Positions 23,621 to 32,096 of a stretch of DNA of 36,328 nt are shown in pieces. The DNA comes from Streptosporangiaceae bacterium (GTDB lineage: Bacteria > Actinomycetota > Actinomycetes > Streptosporangiales > Streptosporangiaceae), in assembly GCA_030038495.1 (NCBI GenBank), contig JASHOV010000202.1, positions 1 to 36,328 on the forward strand, in the 5' to 3' direction. The first letter of the stretch is position 1; every line of letters begins with the position of its first letter. The notes under the pieces are model-generated. The model was not told the origin of the DNA. It saw only the letters and a program-made list of their open reading frames with translations, and ran no database searches. The position numbers were made by a program, and so were the translations under genes.

Positions 23621-25039
23621 ATGTTCGAGCCCGCACGCCATGACCGGATCGCCGTCAAGTTCCGCGGACCTGAGTCCGGCACCGGGCCGCTGACCTGGGG
23701 CCAGAAGGCGATCTTGCAGGACATGGAGGCCAGCGGCGGCCAGTTCACCATGAACGGCGGGTTCGAGCTGCCCGCGGGCAGCACTGTCGACGACGCGGCG
23801 AACGTGCTGAGCGGCGCCATGGGCCGGCATGCTGCGTTGCGGATGCGCCTGGCCACCGACACCTCGGGCAACGCGTGCCAGGAGATCGCCGGCTCGGGCC
23901 AGACCAGCCTGGAGATCCTCACGCTTCCCGACGACGCCGATCCGGCCTTCGCCAAGCGCTATGCGGCCGAGCTCATGGAGACCTGGCCGCTCGCGCGGTT
24001 CGACTTCCGCCGCGACTGGCCGCTGCGGATGGCGGTGATCCGGCTTCGGGGCGCCTGTCTGTACATGGTCTGGGTGCTGTCCCACCTGGCTGCCGACGGC
24101 GGCGCGAACATGCTGCTACTGGCCGACTTCCTTGCGGCCGAGACGACTCTCCCGGCGCCAGGTGAGCACGGACCGACGCTACTTGACCTGGCCCGCAGCG
24201 AGCAGACAGCGCAGCTCCGGCAGCTCAGCGACCGCGCGATGCGGTACTTCGAGTCCCAGCTCCGGAATATCCCGGCGCAGACGTTCGGTGCGCCCGCATG
24301 CCCGCCGGGCCGCCAGGAGACGCGCTACTCGCAGGTGCGGTTCTCCTCGGCCGCGGCCCACCTAGCCATGTTGAGCATCGCCAGGCGGACAAGGACCGAC
24401 CTCTCGCGGGTGACGCTCGCCGTCATCGCGACGGCCATAGGGCGCGTGTTCGGAGTGCGTCCGCTGACGGTCAAGGTCGCGGTGAGCAACCGGTTCAGGC
24501 CGGGACTCGCCGGCTACTTCGGCCCGGTCTCGCAGAACTCGGTGGTCACCATCGATGTCACGGACACCACGATCGACGAGGTCGTCGCCCGGACTCGCGG
24601 CGCCGCCATGACCGCCGGCATGCGCGCCTATTACGACCCCGATGCGCTCAGCGAGGTCATCGGGCGGCTGGACGCGGAGCGCGGCTATCCGGCCAGGGTC
24701 ACCTGCCGGGTCAACGACCAGCGGGCGATGGTCATGCGCGCGGAGACCGACGCCAGCCCCGCCGAGGTCTCCCCCGAGCAGGTCAGGCAGAAGCTGGCGG
24801 AGACCTCTCTGACCTGGCTCGGCCCCAGGGATCACCTGATCGAGCAGGCCTTCATCGTGGTCGAGAACCGGCCTGCCGACGTCGTGTCGCTGCTGGTGCT
24901 GTGGGACCTGTGGTCCCTCACCAGCGAGCAGGTCGAGGCGTTTGTGCGCGGGGTTGAGGAGGTCGCGGTCGAGGCGGCATTCGACCCGGCCGCGCGGACT
25001 AAGGTGCTCCCCGTGGCGGAGGCGCAGGCTTCTCGCTAG
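23621..25039 (+). CDS. Free-standing condensation-domain protein
   Basis: 472 residues of the NRPS condensation/acyltransferase superfamily without other domains. The active-site motif reads SHLAADG (154-160): the catalytic second His (H155) and the Asp-Gly are kept, and the first His is Ser. The C-terminal half has RFRPGLAGYFGPVSQNSVV, resembling the bridge region around the GxxxN motif. It could join two carrier-bound units (amide or ester) or release the product in trans. It is the only condensation enzyme in the window. Its last 41 bp overlap the end of the opposite gene. Donor and acceptor are unknown. Confidence 0.8.
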   Translation: MFEPARHDRIAVKFRGPESGTGPLTWGQKAILQDMEASGGQFTMNGGFELPAGSTVDDAANVLSGAMGRHAALRMRLATDTSGNACQEIAGSGQTSLEILTLPDDADPAFAKRYAAELMETWPLARFDFRRDWPLRMAVIRLRGACLYMVWVLSHLAADGGANMLLLADFLAAETTLPAPGEHGPTLLDLARSEQTAQLRQLSDRAMRYFESQLRNIPAQTFGAPACPPGRQETRYSQVRFSSAAAHLAMLSIARRTRTDLSRVTLAVIATAIGRVFGVRPLTVKVAVSNRFRPGLAGYFGPVSQNSVVTIDVTDTTIDEVVARTRGAAMTAGMRAYYDPDALSEVIGRLDAERGYPARVTCRVNDQRAMVMRAETDASPAEVSPEQVRQKLAETSLTWLGPRDHLIEQAFIVVENRPADVVSLLVLWDLWSLTSEQVEAFVRGVEEVAVEAAFDPAARTKVLPVAEAQASR

Positions 25040-25931
25040 CGGGCGGGTCTGCGTCGAATGCGGCCAGGCAGAGGTAGCCGAGCTCAGCGTCGTAGTCGGC
25101 GACCACCACCAGGCCGGGGTGGCCGGCGTCAGCAGTGAGCTCGTCGATGAGCCCCCACCAGACACCGGTGGAGGGCTGGCCGGGCGGCATCACGCGGACC
25201 CGATCGGCGGCGGGCGCGGTCCACAGCGCCGCCAGCGCGGCGCCGAGTACCAGTCCCACCTCATGGTGGCCGGCGGCCAGCTCCTTCAGGTCCGCGGCGG
25301 CGAGGTCCGCGACACAACCAGCCGGGCTGCCCGGATGCTGGCGCACGGCGGTGACCAGGGCCCGCGGCGCGGCGCAGGCACCGTAGAGCATGGCGACGGC
25401 CCGGTGCTGGGACGGCAGCGGCGCCACGCTCCGGTATGGCAGCGCCGCCTGCTCGACGACTATCAGCAAGGCCCGCCGGACGTCGGCCGAGGAGGCGTAC
25501 GCGCGGGCGATGCGCAGGCCGCTGAACGCCGCCGCCGAGCCCTGGTCAGAGATGGCGAACGCCATCGGCGCGCCCGTGGTGCCGTGACTGAGGTAGGAGG
25601 CGGTCTGCCGGCCGGGGCGCAGGTCGTGCACGGAGAAGGCGAGTACCAGCAGGCCGACGGATTCATCGGCCGGCACGATCGGCCCGATCAGGGCCTGCGC
25701 CATTTCTGCATGGGACTGGCCGAGCGCCGGCGATGGCGGCTCGCCAAACAGTGCAGCGGGCACGTCGCAGCCGTAGGGCCTGGCCATGTCGGCCAGGTAC
25801 TCGGCGACCCTGGCGCGCTTCGCCGGGTCGGCGAGGAATTCGGCCGGCCCGGTGAACGTACCGCGCATGATGCGCAGCAGGCACAGATCGCGGGTAGCTG
25901 ACGGTCCGGCCGGCGGGCGCGTGACGAACAC
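24999..25931 (-). CDS. Degenerate thiolase-fold (KAS III-like) protein
   Basis: 310 residues. The middle part resembles KAS III enzymes: LAFSVHDLRPGRQTASYLSH, then AFAISDQGSAAAFSGLRIAR and VRRALLIVVEQAALPY. When DQGSAAAF is laid on the usual AACSGF motif, the catalytic Cys is replaced by Ser132. The C-terminal half lacks a clear PHQAN-like His motif. Condensing activity therefore looks unlikely; it could be an acyltransferase, an esterase-like variant or a structural partner. The GTG at 25931 lies 5 bp after the stop of the carrier protein gene, so the two form an operon and the carrier is its likely partner. The start is uncertain as no Shine-Dalgarno is evident. Family call is tentative. 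Confidence 0.6.
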   Translation of the reverse strand: MFVTRPPAGPSATRDLCLLRIMRGTFTGPAEFLADPAKRARVAEYLADMARPYGCDVPAALFGEPPSPALGQSHAEMAQALIGPIVPADESVGLLVLAFSVHDLRPGRQTASYLSHGTTGAPMAFAISDQGSAAAFSGLRIARAYASSADVRRALLIVVEQAALPYRSVAPLPSQHRAVAMLYGACAAPRALVTAVRQHPGSPAGCVADLAAADLKELAAGHHEVGLVLGAALAALWTAPAADRVRVMPPGQPSTGVWWGLIDELTADAGHPGLVVVADYDAELGYLCLAAFDADPPASEKPAPPPRGAP

Positions 25932-25936
25932 CGTGG

Positions 25937-26218
25937 TTAGTCGGGCCGGGAGTGGGTGGCGATGAACGTCACCATGTCCCCGACCGTATCCACCGTTTCC
26001 TGATCCATCAGCTCGACGTCGATGACGATCAGCAGCTGGTCTTCCACTTCGAGCAGCAGCTCAAGCCCGAGCGTAGAACTGAGCCCGAGTTCCTCCATCA
26101 GCCGCATGTCCTCGGAGATGGGCTCGGACCGGTCAAGCAGCCGGGTCAGCGCGGCGATCATCGTGTCCGCCACCTGCCGCCGCAACTCACCGTCCACGCC
26201 GGTCTCTTGTGCTGTCAT
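25937..26218 (-). CDS. Acyl carrier protein
   Basis: 93 residues, with the pantetheine site S48 in MEELGLSSTLGLELLLEVED. The residue before it is Ser instead of the usual Asp. Helical, acidic C-terminal half (VIDVELMDQETVDTVGD) as in acyl carrier proteins. The ATG at 26218 follows GGGAGG at 6 bp. It is co-transcribed with the degenerate thiolase-fold protein and is the fourth free carrier in the window. Confidence 0.85.
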   Translation of the reverse strand: MTAQETGVDGELRRQVADTMIAALTRLLDRSEPISEDMRLMEELGLSSTLGLELLLEVEDQLLIVIDVELMDQETVDTVGDMVTFIATHSRPD

Positions 26219-26277
26219 GGGGCGCCTCCCAGCGCGGTCATGGTGCTACCGCATCAGCAGGGGTGACGAATGTCAAC

Positions 26278-27441
26278 ATGTGTCACCATAATGGCGTGGC
26301 CCGTTTCCTGGTCGTCGTCATCCCGATCGTAGCCCGTCTCTGGCCCGCCGTGGCGATCGGCGACGCGCTCGCGGGCGGCGGTCACGAGGTCGCCTGGTGC
26401 GGGCCCGAGCGCGACCTGCGCCCGCTCCTTGGCCCGGATGCGGTGATCTATCCGACCGGCAAGCGCTCGTACCGTGAGTTCCACGAGGTGGGCATGGCCG
26501 CCGTGCGGGAACACTGGGACGAGTACGTGCTGCCGCTCAACCGCTTCATTCGGGGCCCGGTGGATCGCGCCATCGAGGACTACCGGCCCGATGTCGTCCT
26601 GGCGGACCAGTACGCGCTGGCCGGCGCCCTCGCGGCGCACAAGCGCGGCATCCGGTGGGCGACGCTCTGCGCAGGCGTGCTCGAGCTGACCCCGCCGACC
26701 GAGGACCCCGGCCTGCAGGACTGGGTCCGGTCGAGGGTGGCGCAGGCATGGCAGCGCGCCGGGCTGCCCGAGCAGAACGGTGTCGACCTGCTCTTCTCGC
26801 CCTACCTGGTAATCGCCACCACCGTGCGCGCGCTGACCGGCACCATCCCCATGCCGGAGCACTTCGCGCTGGTCGGGGCCACGCTCGGACTGCGGCGCAC
26901 CGACCCGGCCTTCAACTGGGACTGGTGGGATCCGGGCCGGCGGCATGTGCTGGTCACGGCCGGCACCTTGTCCGATCACCTGGTGCGCGACTTCATCCCG
27001 CGCATGCTGGCGGCGCTGGTGCCGATGGCGGCGCAGATACAGGTGGTGCTCAACACCGCCGCGGACGCCGTCCCCGATCCGCCACCGAGCGTGCTGGTCG
27101 CACCGCGGGTGCCGATGCTCGATCTGATGGCCCGCGTCGACGCGGTCGTCTGCTCGGGCGGGCAGAGCACCGTCAACGAGGCGCTACTGAACGCTGTGCC
27201 GCTGGTCGTCGCGCCCATCCGGCTCGGTGAGCTGGCCGTCGCTGAGCAGGTCAGGCGGGCAGGTGCCGGCATCACGGTCTCATTCGCCGAGGCAACCCCG
27301 GCGCAGCTCGCCGCCGCGGTGACGGGCGTGCTCGACGAGCCGCGCTACCGCGGCGAGGCGGGCCGGCTCAGCCAGGAGTACGCGGCGGCGGGCGGAACGG
27401 GCGCCGCAGCCGAACGGCTGGCCGCACTCGCCGCCGACTAG
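26278..27441 (+). CDS. Glycosyltransferase, GT1/MGT-like
   Basis: 387 residues of the GT-B fold. The N-terminus ARFLVVVIPIVARLWPAVAI starts the acceptor domain. The donor domain has HVLVTAGTLSDH and then APRVPMLDLMARVDAVVCSG followed by GQSTVNEALLNAVPLVVAPI. The usual HGG of the family reads SGG and the later DQ pair is not clear, so sugar-donor contacts may be unusual. It probably glycosylates the cluster product; the deacetylase domain encoded next suggests an N-acetyl sugar. Start choice is uncertain: ATG 26278 is in frame, GTG 26296 gives the most typical N-terminus. An ATG at 26270 with better Shine-Dalgarno spacing is out of frame. Confidence 0.8.
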   Translation: MCHHNGVARFLVVVIPIVARLWPAVAIGDALAGGGHEVAWCGPERDLRPLLGPDAVIYPTGKRSYREFHEVGMAAVREHWDEYVLPLNRFIRGPVDRAIEDYRPDVVLADQYALAGALAAHKRGIRWATLCAGVLELTPPTEDPGLQDWVRSRVAQAWQRAGLPEQNGVDLLFSPYLVIATTVRALTGTIPMPEHFALVGATLGLRRTDPAFNWDWWDPGRRHVLVTAGTLSDHLVRDFIPRMLAALVPMAAQIQVVLNTAADAVPDPPPSVLVAPRVPMLDLMARVDAVVCSGGQSTVNEALLNAVPLVVAPIRLGELAVAEQVRRAGAGITVSFAEATPAQLAAAVTGVLDEPRYRGEAGRLSQEYAAAGGTGAAAERLAALAAD

Positions 27442-27460
27442 TCCCGGCCGCCACAATGAT

Positions 27461-27502
27461 CTTGGAAAGAAAGTGGCCGGAAACCGCGACTTTCTCTCCA
27501 AG
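27461..27502 (+). terminator. Rho-independent-type terminator after the glycosyltransferase
   Basis: CTTGGAAAGAAAGT (27461-27474) pairs with ACTTTCTCTCCAAG (27489-27502) with one mismatch, a 14-nt loop, and is followed by ATTTATTTTG. It lies 19 bp after the glycosyltransferase stop and is strikingly AT-rich for this DNA. It is the clearest intrinsic terminator in the window. Confidence 0.85.
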
Positions 27503-27575
27503 ATTTATTTTGTGTGACCGTTACGAGCTATTTGCGCTATGCATCAGGGGCGGGGCGCGGGGCGGCGAGTGCATG

Positions 27576-27622
27576 GCGGGCTCGTCGGGCTCGACTAGGC
27601 GGGGCTCGTCGGGCTCGACTAG
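27576..27622. repeat. Two tandem 24-bp repeats upstream of the deacetylase-thioesterase gene
   Basis: A 21-bp sequence beginning GGGCTCGTC and ending GGGCTCGACTAG occurs at 27578-27598 and again, identical, at 27602-27622, giving a 24-bp period. Each unit itself contains GGGCTCG twice. It sits 40-85 bp before the ATG at 27664, where a promoter operator would be expected. A chance duplication is equally possible. Confidence 0.6.
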
Positions 27623-27663
27623 CATCGGATCATCCTCTTCGTCCCGGAAACGGGAGGGCGCGC

Positions 27664-29247
27664 ATGAACGGTGACTCGGCTCGGCTGCTGTGCGGCACGC
27701 CCGGGCTGCCACCCGGCTGCGTCGCGCTGACCTACGACGACGGCCCTGGCCCGAGGTCAGCCGAGCTGGCCCGGCTGCTGCGTGACGAAGGCGTGCCGGC
27801 GACGTTCTTCGTGCTCGGTGAGAGCCTCGCCCGGCACGGCGATGTGCTGGACACCTACCGGGAGTGCGGGCATGTGATCGGCCTGCATGGCGACAGGCAT
27901 CACCGGTTCCGGTCGCCCGAGCACGCTGCCGGGGAGCTGCGCCGGTGCGCGGAACGGGCCGCCGGTCACCTCGCCGGTACCGTGTGGTTCCGCCCGCCGT
28001 ACGGCGAGGGCGACTGGCCGGTGCCCGGCTTCGCCGGACCGGTCGGCTGGCACGCGCATGGACGGGACTGGGACATCACCTACCGGCACGGGCAGACGGT
28101 AGAGGCCTGCGTGGATGCCATCGCGCAGGCGATCATGGAGCGCGGCGGCGGCATCGTGCTGCTGCACGACTACGCCGCGAACACCGAGTTTGCCCAGTCC
28201 GGTCTGGCCGATGAGGACCTGGACCTGCGGGTCGTTGAGATCACCGCAGCGCTGATCAAGCGGCTGCGCGCCGGGGGACTGTCGTTTGTGCCGCTGCCAG
28301 AACCCGCGGACAGCCACGCCGGCGCTCAGCTCCCGGCCGCCGCCGCGCGGGCGCCAGGGCCGGTCGGGCTGATGGCCACCGAGGATCTGCAGTCGATCCG
28401 GTTCCATCGCGCGACGGCCAAGGCAGCGGGCGGCATGCTCGACGTGCTCATGCCGATGCGAACCGGCGATGGCCCGGCCCTGTTCTGCGCGCATCCGGTG
28501 GTCGGCCTGAGCTGGTGCTACATGGGGTTGCTGCCGCACGTCGACGCCAGGTTCCCGCTGTATGGCCTGCAGGTCCGCGGTCTGCGGCGGCCAGAGCCGC
28601 TGCCTGCCAGCATGCAGGAGATGGCGCAGGACTACGTTGACCAGATCCGGACGGTCCAGCCATCGGGCCCCTACCATCTGCTCGGCTGGTCGCTGGGCGG
28701 GAACATCGCCTTCGCGATGGCGCAGGAACTCGAGCGCCGCGGTGAGCGGGTCGGACTGCTCGTCATCCTGGACTCGTCACTGGAGAACCTCGACGAGCTC
28801 GACCAGACTAATGAGCCCTGGCTGATCTACAACCTTGTCCTCGCCCAGTTCGGGTACGTGCCCGCGATAACCCCCGCCGACCCGGAGCCCGAGGCCAGGA
28901 TGCTCGAGCTCGTCCGCCGCCGGCCGGGTCTCGGGCTCGACGAATGGCCGGACCAGCGGGTGCGAGCGCTGCAACGGGTGATCAAGAACAACGTCGTGGT
29001 GGCGAAGACCCATCGGCTCGGCCGGGTGACCGGCCGGCTGCTGCTCTTTTCCGCCACCCGCAATCCGCCCACCGTGGCCGAGAAGGTGGAAAGCTGGCGG
29101 GCATTCGTCGATGGCCCGGTTGAGGCGGTCGAGCTGGATTGCGACCACCGTCATATGCTGCTGCCGCATCTGATGCCGCAACTCGGGCCGGCGCTCTCGG
29201 ACGCGCTGGCCCGCGCCACCGCGGCCGAGCCGACGCGCGCGGTGTAA
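27664..29247 (+). CDS. Polysaccharide deacetylase-thioesterase fusion
   Basis: 527 residues with two catalytic domains. Residues 18-220 are a NodB/CE4 deacetylase: metal motif TYDDGPGP (D25, D26), HGDRHH (H75, H79), RPPYGE (110-115) and a late LLHDY. Residues about 265-515 are an alpha/beta hydrolase of the type found as NRPS/PKS thioesterase, with the nucleophile S343 in LLGWSLGGNIAF, ILDSSLE supplying the acid and DCDHRHML the His. The linker (residues 225-260) is Pro/Ala-rich. The deacetylase would remove an acetyl group from an amino sugar or other amide; the thioesterase would release or edit a carrier-bound product. The ATG follows GGGAGG. I know of no characterised enzyme with this pairing. 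Confidence 0.9.
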   Translation: MNGDSARLLCGTPGLPPGCVALTYDDGPGPRSAELARLLRDEGVPATFFVLGESLARHGDVLDTYRECGHVIGLHGDRHHRFRSPEHAAGELRRCAERAAGHLAGTVWFRPPYGEGDWPVPGFAGPVGWHAHGRDWDITYRHGQTVEACVDAIAQAIMERGGGIVLLHDYAANTEFAQSGLADEDLDLRVVEITAALIKRLRAGGLSFVPLPEPADSHAGAQLPAAAARAPGPVGLMATEDLQSIRFHRATAKAAGGMLDVLMPMRTGDGPALFCAHPVVGLSWCYMGLLPHVDARFPLYGLQVRGLRRPEPLPASMQEMAQDYVDQIRTVQPSGPYHLLGWSLGGNIAFAMAQELERRGERVGLLVILDSSLENLDELDQTNEPWLIYNLVLAQFGYVPAITPADPEPEARMLELVRRRPGLGLDEWPDQRVRALQRVIKNNVVVAKTHRLGRVTGRLLLFSATRNPPTVAEKVESWRAFVDGPVEAVELDCDHRHMLLPHLMPQLGPALSDALARATAAEPTRAV

Positions 29248-29278
29248 CCGGCCGGCGTTCCGGCGCGGGCCGCGCGGT

Positions 29279-30034
29279 TCACGCGATCTCGCGGCTGAAC
29301 AACCGCGACGACAACACCACGGCTACTGCGGCCAGCCCGGCCAGGATTCCGGCTGCCTCCCAGACGACCGGGGCGCCGATATGGCCCAGGAAGATCTTCT
29401 GCATGCCGTTCGCGGCCCAGGCGAACGGGTTCCACAAGGCGACGTGCTGCACCCACAGCGGCGCCACCGACAGCGGGATCAAGACCCCGGCCAGCAGTGA
29501 GAGTGGCTGGGCCACTCCGTTGGTGAGGTTAGAGAGCGCAGTCTCATCGGGCACGAAGATCGCCAGCACGAACGAGATCGAGACGCCAAGCAGGACCATC
29601 ATCGCCAGCAGGATCAGGGCCAGCACGACGTTGCCCGGCGGCAGCCGCAGCCCGAGTACGAGGGCGATCACGGTCATGACGACGGCCTGGAACCCGATCA
29701 GCGCGACGTACATCAGCTCGCGGCCCAGCAGCAGGCCGACCCGGCTGAGCGGCGTGACCCGGAACCTGGCGATGACTCCCGAACGCAGCGCTTCGAGCAG
29801 GGCAATCCCGGAGAAGAGCCCGCCGAACAGGCCCATGGCGCAGAACAGCAGGGGCAGGTAGAGCCGAAACGCGCCATCGTAGGTGGAGACGTGCAGGACG
29901 GACTTGAGGAACGGCGTGAAGAACGCCAGGTAGGTGACCGGGTTCAGGAGCGTCGCCGCTATCGTCGACGGGTTGTGCACGAACAGCCCGATCTCGTAGC
30001 TGAAGGTCAGCCACGTATCGCGGAGTAGCTTCAT
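29279..30034 (-). CDS. ABC-2 type exporter permease (copy 2)
   Basis: 251 residues, about six hydrophobic segments (for example VVLALILLAMMVLLGVSISF), ABC-2/DrrB-like. The N-terminus MKLLRDTWLTF and the C-terminal LFSREIA are nearly identical to those of the neighbouring permease, so the two are tandem duplicates that probably form a heterodimer. The ATG at 30034 fits this alignment; the open frame further upstream lies in the spacer and in the other permease gene. Last gene of an exporter operon with the ATPase at 30852. Confidence 0.85.
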   Translation of the reverse strand: MKLLRDTWLTFSYEIGLFVHNPSTIAATLLNPVTYLAFFTPFLKSVLHVSTYDGAFRLYLPLLFCAMGLFGGLFSGIALLEALRSGVIARFRVTPLSRVGLLLGRELMYVALIGFQAVVMTVIALVLGLRLPPGNVVLALILLAMMVLLGVSISFVLAIFVPDETALSNLTNGVAQPLSLLAGVLIPLSVAPLWVQHVALWNPFAWAANGMQKIFLGHIGAPVVWEAAGILAGLAAVAVVLSSRLFSREIA

Positions 30035-30065
30035 GCCTGCCGTTCCCCACTTCCCGGTCGGCGGT

Positions 30066-30821
30066 TCATGCGATCTCGCGGGTGAACAGCCGCGACGCCG
30101 CCACGACGGCCACGGCAGCCAGCCCGGCCAGGATGGCGCCCGCCTCCCAGACGACCGGGGCGCCGAGATTCCCCTGAAAGACTGCCCGCATGCCGTTCGC
30201 ACCCCAGGCGAACGGGTTCCACAGGGCGATGTCCCGTACCCACAGCGGCGCGACCGACAGCGGGATCAAGACCCCGGCCAGCAGCGCGATCGGCTCGGTC
30301 ACCCCGTTGGTCACGTTGACGAGCACATTCATGTTGGGCACGAAGATCGCCAGGATGTACGAGACCGAGACGCCGATGACCACCATCATCGCCAGCAGCG
30401 CCAGGGCAAGCAGGAGATTGAGCACTGGCACCCGCAGCCCGAATATCACCGCCACCACGGCTATGACGAGAGCCTGGAACCCGATGAGACCGACGAACAC
30501 GAACTCCCGGCCCAGCAGCAGGCCGACCCGGCTGAGCGGCGTGACCCGGAGCCGGCCGATGACGCCCTCGCGGATCGCGGCGATCAGGCCGAACCCGGCG
30601 AAAAGCCCGCTGAACACGCCCAGCGCGCAGTACAGCGACGGCACGTAGATCCGGTACGCGTCGCCATAGGTCGTAGCGCCCATGACCGACTTGAGGAACG
30701 GGGTAAACAGCAGCAGATACGTGATCGGCTGCAGGAGCGAGATCGCGATGTAGCTCGGCCGGCGGACCAGTCGCCCGGCTTCATACTGAAAGGTCAGCCA
30801 TGTATCACGGAGTAGCTTCAT
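30066..30821 (-). CDS. ABC-2 type exporter permease (copy 1)
   Basis: 251 residues, same length and topology as the gene at 29279, with shared stretches such as FTPFLKSV, TPLSRVGLLLGRE, LLAGVLIPLSVAPLWV and ALWNPFAW. The pair with an upstream DrrA-like ATPase resembles daunorubicin-type drug exporters, so export or self-resistance to the cluster product is likely. It lies in the inner membrane. The gap to the ATPase gene is 30 bp. Confidence 0.87.
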   Translation of the reverse strand: MKLLRDTWLTFQYEAGRLVRRPSYIAISLLQPITYLLLFTPFLKSVMGATTYGDAYRIYVPSLYCALGVFSGLFAGFGLIAAIREGVIGRLRVTPLSRVGLLLGREFVFVGLIGFQALVIAVVAVIFGLRVPVLNLLLALALLAMMVVIGVSVSYILAIFVPNMNVLVNVTNGVTEPIALLAGVLIPLSVAPLWVRDIALWNPFAWGANGMRAVFQGNLGAPVVWEAGAILAGLAAVAVVAASRLFTREIA

Positions 30822-30851
30822 AGCTGCTGCCTTTGCTCCCGTTCTGGCCGG

Positions 30852-31835
30852 TCAGTCCGCAAGAGTGCGGCCCGTTTTGGCCAGGAACACGTCGTCGAGG
30901 CTCGGCCGGCGGGACTCGATCGCTCCTGGCTCGATGTCCTTGTTGCTCAGCGCGCGCATGACCTGCGGGATGGCCGTGGCGGCGCTGTCCACATAGAGGC
31001 GCAGCGTGTGGTCGATGGTCTCGCAGGAGCGCACGTACGGCTGCTCGGCCAGGATCTTGGACGCTTCGAGCATCGTGGCGGGCTCCGGCGCGCCGGCGGT
31101 GTCGGGTGCGGCCAGGTCCACGATGATGACGTCACCGGAGATCTCCCGCTTGAGATCGGACGGGGTTCCCTCGGCGACGATGAGCCCGGCATCGATGATC
31201 GAGATCCGGTCACACAGCGCGTCGGCCTCGTCCAGGTAATGCGTGGTAAGGAAGATCGTCATGCCCTCGTCCCGAAGCCTGCGCACCTCCCGCCACATGC
31301 GAGCCCGGCTCTGCGGGTCAAGGCCCGCGGTCGGCTCGTCCAGGAAGATGACCTGCGGCGAGTGGATGACGCCGAGCGCCACGTCGAGGCGCCGCCGCTG
31401 ACCGCCCGAGTAAGTGCTGATCCGGCGGTCCGCGAACTCCTCGAGCTGGAATGCCCTGATGGCGGCTTCGGCGAGGCTCTTCGCGGTGGATCTGGGTGAA
31501 CCGTACATGCGAGCCTGGTGGATGAGGTCGCGCCGGGCGGTGGACTGACCGTAGGTGCCGCCGGCCTGCGCCACGAATCCGATCCGCTCGCGCACCTGTG
31601 CGGGGGCGGATCGGAGGTCCGCTCCCGCGATCGTGGCCTCGCCGTCGTCCGGCCGGACCAGTGTGGCCAGCATCCGCAGGGTGGTGGTCTTCCCGGCTCC
31701 GTTGGGACCGAGGAAACCGAAGATCTCACCGCGCTGCACGGCGAAGTCCACGCCGCGAACCGCGTCGACACTGGTGACCTTGCGTTTGCGCCGGGACCTG
31801 AACGACTTGCGCAGGGCGCTTGCCTCAATAATCAT
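30852..31835 (-). CDS. ABC transporter ATP-binding protein (DrrA-like)
   Basis: 327 residues. Walker A GPNGAGKTTT (43-52), ABC signature YSGGQRRRLDVAL, Walker B QVIFLDEPTAGLD and the switch His in FLTTHYLDEADAL are all intact. The C-terminal 90 residues fit the DrrA-type regulatory extension. It energises the two permeases that follow. The ATG at 31835 has AGGAAGAG upstream. It is divergent from the P450 gene across 322 bp. Confidence 0.93.
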   Translation of the reverse strand: MIIEASALRKSFRSRRKRKVTSVDAVRGVDFAVQRGEIFGFLGPNGAGKTTTLRMLATLVRPDDGEATIAGADLRSAPAQVRERIGFVAQAGGTYGQSTARRDLIHQARMYGSPRSTAKSLAEAAIRAFQLEEFADRRISTYSGGQRRRLDVALGVIHSPQVIFLDEPTAGLDPQSRARMWREVRRLRDEGMTIFLTTHYLDEADALCDRISIIDAGLIVAEGTPSDLKREISGDVIIVDLAAPDTAGAPEPATMLEASKILAEQPYVRSCETIDHTLRLYVDSAATAIPQVMRALSNKDIEPGAIESRRPSLDDVFLAKTGRTLAD

Positions 31836-31998
31836 CGACTCTTCCTAGCGGGCTGAGCGCCACAGTTCCTGGAACGACGGGCGCGGCAAAAGCCCACGCT
31901 CGGGACGTAAGGTCACATCAGGCTAATCGGGCCAGCCTGGTTGCACAACGGGCGCAGGAATAGCCGCCGTAACGTGCGCCAATGCGACCAGGGCACCG

Positions 31999-32037
31999 GC
32001 CGGGGCCGGCCCGCGACTCCTTCGGGCCGGCCCCGGC
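31999..32037. other. Perfect 15-bp GC-rich inverted repeat
   Basis: Arms 31999-32013 and 32023-32037, centred on a 9-nt loop (CGACTCCTT), pair without mismatch. There is no T-run. It may separate the two divergent transcription units, act as an attenuator or bind protein. Confidence 0.6.
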
Positions 32038-32061
32038 GCGGCCGGCCCGTCCGGCGGCAGG

Positions 32062-32096
32062 TTGCCCGCCTTTAGATCTGGGATTGTCCGCCTTTA
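32062..32096. promoter_or_regulatory. Two 13-bp direct repeats at 22-bp spacing before the P450
   Basis: TTGCCCGCCTTTA (32062-32074) and TTGTCCGCCTTTA (32084-32096) differ at one base and start 22 bp apart, two helical turns, so both lie on the same DNA face. They flank or overlap the putative P450 promoter, as binding sites for a dimeric regulator would. Confidence 0.5.

Noticed and set aside
26270-26332. ATG at 26270 as glycosyltransferase start or short leader peptide
   Set aside because: It has the best-spaced Shine-Dalgarno but is out of frame and stops after 20 codons; nothing suggests an attenuator peptide.
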